This document shows positions 6,514 to 9,314 of a stretch of 9,314 nucleotides of DNA, piece after piece. Under the pieces are notes generated by a model. It was not told where the DNA came from. It made no database searches and worked only from the letters and a program-made list of their open reading frames with translations. This DNA comes from CAZCWX01 sp964502465 (GTDB taxonomy: Bacteria; Desulfobacterota; Binatia; Bin18). The translations under genes and the position numbers were made by a program. The stretch lies in the NCBI GenBank assembly GCA_964502465.1, contig CAZCWX010000709.1, positions 1-9,314 on the forward strand, given 5' to 3'. The stretch's first letter is position 1. The number at the start of each line of letters is the position of its first letter.

Positions 6514-6562
6514 TTTTCCGCTTTCCTCTTTACCTTTTACCCTTTACGTTTTAGGTTCTCAG
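6514..6562. repeat. Second heptanucleotide tandem tract (consensus YTTTACS)
   Basis: Seven consecutive 7-bp units: TTTTCCG, CTTTCCT, CTTTACC, TTTTACC, CTTTACG, TTTTAGG and TTCTCAG. The register is exact and only a few positions vary. The tract ends about 30 bases before the esterase ribosome binding site, so it lies in its probable 5' leader or promoter region. Confidence 0.65.
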
Positions 6563-6592
6563 GAATTAACGAGAGAAACTCTCTAGCTCAAT

Positions 6593-6599
6593 AAGGAGG
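6593..6599 (+). promoter_or_regulatory. Strong ribosome binding site of the esterase gene
   Basis: AAGGAGG at 6593-6599 lies six bases before the ATG at 6606 and fixes that start. It is the strongest Shine-Dalgarno sequence in the window and suggests high translation. A small hairpin (6571-6583) sits just upstream and leaves the site free. Confidence 0.75.
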
Positions 6600-6605
6600 A
6601 TCATT

Positions 6606-7541
6606 ATGCCACTCGACCCAAAAGCCAAAGCGTTTTTGGACCAGGCCGCTGCGGCTGGTGCGCCAGCACTGGACGCGCTTCCCGTTCGAGAAGCTCGCGA
6701 GGCGATTCGCGGCCTGTTTGCGGCCATAGGAGAAAAAGAACCCATCAAACAAGTAGAAGATCGCAGAATCCCTGGCCCAGGTGGACAGATGCCTGTGCGT
6801 ATTTATACGCCGGCAGGTACCACGCCTTTTCCCGTCCTTGTTTATTTCCATGGCGGAGGATGGGTCCTTGGTGATCTAGAAACTCACGATGCGACCTGCC
6901 GGGCGCTGGCAAATGCTGCTGGCTGCATGGTGATCTCAGTTGACTATCGTTTGGCGCCGGAGCACAAATTCCCCACCGCTCCCGAGGATTGCTATACAGC
7001 CACCAAATGGGCAGCTCTGAATGCCGCTGCTCTCGGCGGAGATCCAACCAAGATTGCCGTTGGGGGCGATAGTGCCGGAGGCAATCTGGCCGCAGCAGTG
7101 GCACAGATGGCTAGTGACCGTGGGGCTCCTTCCCTGGGTTTTCAGTTGCTCATCTATCCAGTGACCAATTACGCGTTCGATACCGCCTCATACCGGGCAA
7201 ATGCGGAGGGCTACCTGCTCACAAAAAGCGCGATGGTGTGGTTCTGGAACCATTATCTCCAGAATGACACTGATGGGCAGAACCCGTATGCTTCACCTTT
7301 ACGTGGACAACACCTGCGCAATCTGCCCCCAGCGCTTGTCATCACAGCAGAGTATGACCCCCTATGCGACGAGGGAGAAGCGTATGCAGCTCGGTTGCGC
7401 GAAGCAGGCGTCCCCGTTACCCACACTGATTACAAAGGCATGATCCACGGCTTCTTCAGCATGACCAACGTGGTTGATCAGGCCAAACAAGCCATTAATG
7501 AAGCTGGTGCCGCACTGAAGGCAGCGTTCGCGAGACGCTAG
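6606..7541 (+). CDS. Alpha/beta-hydrolase, HSL family (family IV) carboxylesterase
   Basis: 311 residues, the usual length for bacterial hormone-sensitive-lipase-type esterases (Abhydrolase_3, PF07859). All hallmarks are visible: oxyanion-hole HGGGW at 82-86, VDYRLAPEH at 112-120, nucleophile elbow GDSAG with Ser156, acid Asp251 in TAEYDPLCDEG, and His281 in GMIHGF. The N-terminal helical cap (about 1-45) is present; no signal peptide is seen, so the enzyme is cytoplasmic. It should hydrolyse short to medium acyl esters or related small esters; the natural substrate is unknown. The gene has its own strong ribosome binding site, stands 317 bases after the amidase with repeats between them, and is followed by a strong hairpin, so it is probably monocistronic. 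Family and catalytic competence are secure. Confidence 0.95.
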   Translation: MPLDPKAKAFLDQAAAAGAPALDALPVREAREAIRGLFAAIGEKEPIKQVEDRRIPGPGGQMPVRIYTPAGTTPFPVLVYFHGGGWVLGDLETHDATCRALANAAGCMVISVDYRLAPEHKFPTAPEDCYTATKWAALNAAALGGDPTKIAVGGDSAGGNLAAAVAQMASDRGAPSLGFQLLIYPVTNYAFDTASYRANAEGYLLTKSAMVWFWNHYLQNDTDGQNPYASPLRGQHLRNLPPALVITAEYDPLCDEGEAYAARLREAGVPVTHTDYKGMIHGFFSMTNVVDQAKQAINEAGAALKAAFARR

Positions 7542-7549
7542 TCTGGGAA

Positions 7550-7574
7550 AGAGACGCCCCGCTGGGGTGTCTCT
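7550..7574 (+). terminator. Hairpin terminator after the esterase gene
   Basis: AGAGACGCCCC (7550-7560) pairs with GGGGTGTCTCT (7564-7574) around a 3-nt loop: an 11-bp GC-rich stem with one G-T pair, eight bases after the stop codon. The following sequence, CTCTTGCCATTTTTCC, has a T-run that is interrupted and starts late. The stem is very stable, so it probably stops transcription or protects the 3' end of the message. Confidence 0.6.
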
Positions 7575-7682
7575 CTCTTGCCATTTTTCCCAAGAAAGAA
7601 CGTAAGTATTAGCTCAAGCATCCTCGCTCAATCGAACCATACGACATTGGTCCAGAACAGCACTCTGTGAACGAACACCTCC

Positions 7683-7695
7683 GTTCGCCCTGAGC
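7683..7695 (+). repeat. Left copy of a 13-bp inverted repeat flanking the Uma2 gene
   Basis: GTTCGCCCTGAGC occurs here and, as its exact reverse complement, at 8474-8486. The match stops exactly at 13 bases on both sides. The motif is half of a dispersed intergenic repeat common in bacterial genomes (GTTCGCCCTGAGCCTGTCG type). Confidence 0.55.
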
Positions 7696-7721
7696 GTCGC
7701 CAGACCCAGCAACGCGCTATT

Positions 7722-8345
7722 TCAAAAGGGCGGGAGAATGTCGGCAACGGCGATAGTCTGGCCACCAGGCAAGGAGAGCGTTTCTCCTTGAGACACTAGC
7801 CTTTCTTGGGTATAGCGACCGGCAGCGGGATCCGGAGCGTTCAACACCTCGACTCTGCGCTCGACGAGGTTCACGATCCAGTATTCCGGAATGCCGCTGA
7901 CAGCGTACGCGTGTGCCTTCTGGGTGCGGTCATACGTCAACGAGGGGTCAGCGACTTCAATGACCATGTATACCTGATGAACCCGGGGATGCTCCTGCGT
8001 ATAGTCATACGGGTCCGGCTGACAGACCGCAATATCTGGCTCTGGCTCGCTCCAGTCATTGAGGATCACCGGGGCTTGCACTCTGACATAAGCCCCAGTG
8101 CCAAGGGTACGGGAGAGAACAAACAGCAGGCGGTGGACCGTACCGGCATGCGGGCTGTTTTGCGGACTCATGGAGACGATCACCCCTTCGAGCAGTTCCA
8201 CTCGCTTAGTAAGAAAAAGGCCGGCCTCGGCCATCTGATGGTATTCAGTGCGGCTGAAGCGGTGAGGAGAAGGCAGAGCTTGCGCGGATAGAGACATAAG
8301 AGAAAGCCTAGGCGAGGAGCACGAGGAACTCAAGTCCTCACCCAT
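7722..8345 (-). CDS. Uma2-family protein (PD-(D/E)XK nuclease-like, DUF820)
   Basis: 207 residues from the ATG at 8345. A second ATG at 8297 would remove 16 Ser/Leu-rich residues, and neither start has a clear ribosome binding site. The Uma2 fold (PF05685) is recognised in order: FSRTEYHQMAEAG near 30-42, RVELLEGVIVSMSP at 48-61 (Glu53 candidate metal ligand), PEPDIAV with Asp104, and MVIEVADPSLTYDR at 127-140 with Glu130. KAHAYA and GIPEYWIVNL (151-160) complete the core. These acidic residues match the restriction-endonuclease-like active site attributed to the family. Length is normal (about 190-210). Uma2 genes are multi-copy in cyanobacteria and many environmental bacteria, and their biological role is unsettled. 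No methyltransferase or antitoxin lies beside it. It is bracketed by 13-bp inverted repeats. Confidence 0.9.
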   Translation of the reverse strand: MGEDLSSSCSSPRLSLMSLSAQALPSPHRFSRTEYHQMAEAGLFLTKRVELLEGVIVSMSPQNSPHAGTVHRLLFVLSRTLGTGAYVRVQAPVILNDWSEPEPDIAVCQPDPYDYTQEHPRVHQVYMVIEVADPSLTYDRTQKAHAYAVSGIPEYWIVNLVERRVEVLNAPDPAAGRYTQERLVSQGETLSLPGGQTIAVADILPPF

Positions 8346-8473
8346 TCTTTGTTCTCAGCAGTGGAGCCCAGCTGCAGCGTATTCTTCTCTTGCCCCTGTG
8401 GGACTCGTTGTCGCGTCGGAGAATGCAACGTGGTGAGGACGGCTCTACCATTGATATTATAGAGTCGAACGGG

Positions 8474-8486
8474 GCTCAGGGCGAAC
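8474..8486 (-). repeat. Right copy of the 13-bp inverted repeat flanking the Uma2 gene
   Basis: GCTCAGGGCGAAC is the exact reverse complement of 7683-7695. It lies 128 bases upstream of the Uma2 start and 24 bases after the thiolase-like gene ends, so the two copies enclose the Uma2 gene alone (804 bp from outer edge to outer edge). Confidence 0.55.
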
Positions 8487-8510
8487 AAATCAAGCACCCA
8501 CGATTCCGCA

Positions 8511-9314
8511 TCACCTATGCAAAATCATCGCGGTGTTGGGCACGCCGTTGCCTGAAGCAACAAAAGCAATTTCTGCATCTTTCACCTGGTTGATCGCCTG
8601 GCCACGCAGTTGCCGCACAGCCTCGACTGTGTTCTCCATGCCGTGAATGTACCCCTCAGAGAGATTTCCCCCACTGGTGTTGAACGGGAGTGAACCATGC
8701 GGCCACAAGAGCTTGCCATCCGAGACAAATGGTCCCCCTTCTCCGCGCTGACAAAATCCCAATTCTTCAAAGGCGAAGAGCACCAAGGGGGTAAAGTGGT
8801 CGTAGAGGAAGCACACGTCGATATCCTTGTGCGTAATCCCCGCACGTGCAAACAGCGCCTTGCCAACCACGGTTGATTCGGTTTCAGGCTTCTCAACATT
8901 TTTTACCACTCGATGCGTATTCCATTCCCCAGCGCCAAAGGCTCCCGCCATGATGTACGCAGGTTTATGTTTTAAATCCTTTGCCCGCTCGGCACTAGTA
9001 ATGACGACCGCTGCTCCACCATCAGTTTCTAAGCAGCAATCCAACAGTCGTAAGGGATCAGCAATCATACGGGAGTTCTGATGGTCCTCAATCGTAATGG
9101 GGCGATTACGCATCACCGCGTTCGGGTTGGTCTGCGCATGCGTGCGGCAGGCAACCGCAATCGCACCAAAATGCTCACTCTTGGTGCCATACAGATGCAT
9201 GTGTCGGCGTGCCGCGAGAGCGACCATCTGCGCCGGACTGAACAGTCCAAACGGTTCGTGATACGCATTCGCGCCAGGCGCACCTTTGCGTACAGAGGCT
9301 TGCCCAAAGCGTGG
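8511..9314 (-). CDS. Thiolase-fold lipid-transfer protein / SCP-x-type acyl-CoA acetyltransferase, N-terminus off the window
   Basis: The frame is open to the right edge, so 267 C-terminal residues are seen of an expected 380-400; the first residues in the window read PRFGQASVRKGAPGANAYHE. The start and the usual N-terminal active-site cysteine region lie outside the window. Recognisable blocks are GLFSPAQMVALAARRHM, the DCCLETDGGAAVVI segment, CFLYDHFTPLVLFAFEELGFC, and the C-terminal NTSGGNLSEGYIHGMENTVEAVRQL and FVASGNGVPNT (short stretches of one region). These are typical of the lipid-transfer/SCP-x subgroup of the thiolase superfamily, which cleaves acyl-CoA or steroid side chains. The usual GH pair is GY here, followed by IHG, as in Ltp2-like retro-aldolases. 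A DUF35 partner gene would be expected beside it but would be out of view. Exact reaction is uncertain. Confidence 0.88.
   Translation of the reverse strand, partial: PRFGQASVRKGAPGANAYHEPFGLFSPAQMVALAARRHMHLYGTKSEHFGAIAVACRTHAQTNPNAVMRNRPITIEDHQNSRMIADPLRLLDCCLETDGGAAVVITSAERAKDLKHKPAYIMAGAFGAGEWNTHRVVKNVEKPETESTVVGKALFARAGITHKDIDVCFLYDHFTPLVLFAFEELGFCQRGEGGPFVSDGKLLWPHGSLPFNTSGGNLSEGYIHGMENTVEAVRQLRGQAINQVKDAEIAFVASGNGVPNTAMILHR

Larger units (their letters stand above)
6289..6605. other. Non-coding gap between amidase and esterase genes
   Basis: No coding region is credible here. In order it holds a perfect hairpin GTCTCA-GGACCG-TGAGAC (6328-6345, no T-tract, so probably not a terminator), a large imperfect palindrome (6384-6461), a heptanucleotide tract (6514-6562), a small hairpin GAGAG-AAA-CTCTC (6571-6583) and the esterase ribosome binding site. 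No convincing sigma70 promoter was found. Confidence 0.5.

Noticed and set aside
6514..6562. CRISPR-like array
   Set aside because: Units are contiguous 7-mers with no spacers, so this is a simple tandem repeat. No cas genes are present.
7806..8291. 161-codon rightward open frame
   Set aside because: Complete antisense shadow of the Uma2 gene, with no motif.

Overview
This 9.3 kb window looks like chromosomal DNA of an uncultured, mid-GC, Gram-negative-type bacterium. The evidence is the gene families present (NodN-type MaoC dehydratase, SCP-x/lipid-transfer-type thiolase, cyclic-dimer-hydrolase-like amidase, HSL-type esterase, DUF697 GTPase, Uma2) and several short dispersed repeats between genes. 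This mix resembles deltaproteobacterial-like, Tectomicrobia or Binatota genomes, but that assignment is an impression, not a demonstration.

Layout. (1) Bases 1-3574: a leftward cluster reading from the right as a MaoC/NodN-like dehydratase, a GTPase with a C-terminal DUF697-like membrane region, and a second GTPase with an N-terminal membrane hairpin. It ends at a probable intrinsic terminator at 104-133. The gene junctions are very tight. The last junction (1825-1880) is built from a degenerate 7-bp tandem repeat that holds the stop of one gene and the ribosome binding site and start of the next. (2) Bases 3575-3740: a divergent intergenic region with an inverted TTGAC-N10-GTCAA pair. (3) Bases 3741-7541, rightward: a small four-cysteine protein, a minimal zinc metallopeptidase (PF06262 type), an amidase with an intact Ser-cisSer-Lys triad, and an alpha/beta-hydrolase esterase with an intact triad, followed by a strong hairpin. 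The roughly 320-bp gaps on either side of the amidase are non-coding and hold a REP/MITE-like structure (4555-4613), a 78-bp imperfect palindrome (6384-6461) and a second heptanucleotide tract (6514-6562). (4) Bases 7722-9314, leftward: a Uma2-family (PD-(D/E)XK-like) protein between two oppositely oriented 13-bp repeats, then the C-terminal 267 residues of a thiolase-fold lipid-transfer-type protein that runs off the right edge.

Functionally, the dehydratase and thiolase-like gene suggest acyl-CoA or side-chain degradation, and the amidase and esterase suggest hydrolytic catabolism of amides and esters. The paired membrane GTPases are the least understood part. They form a candidate two-component GTPase system with mirror-image membrane topology, transcribed behind a dehydratase. 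No mobile element transposase, CRISPR array, tRNA or rRNA was seen.
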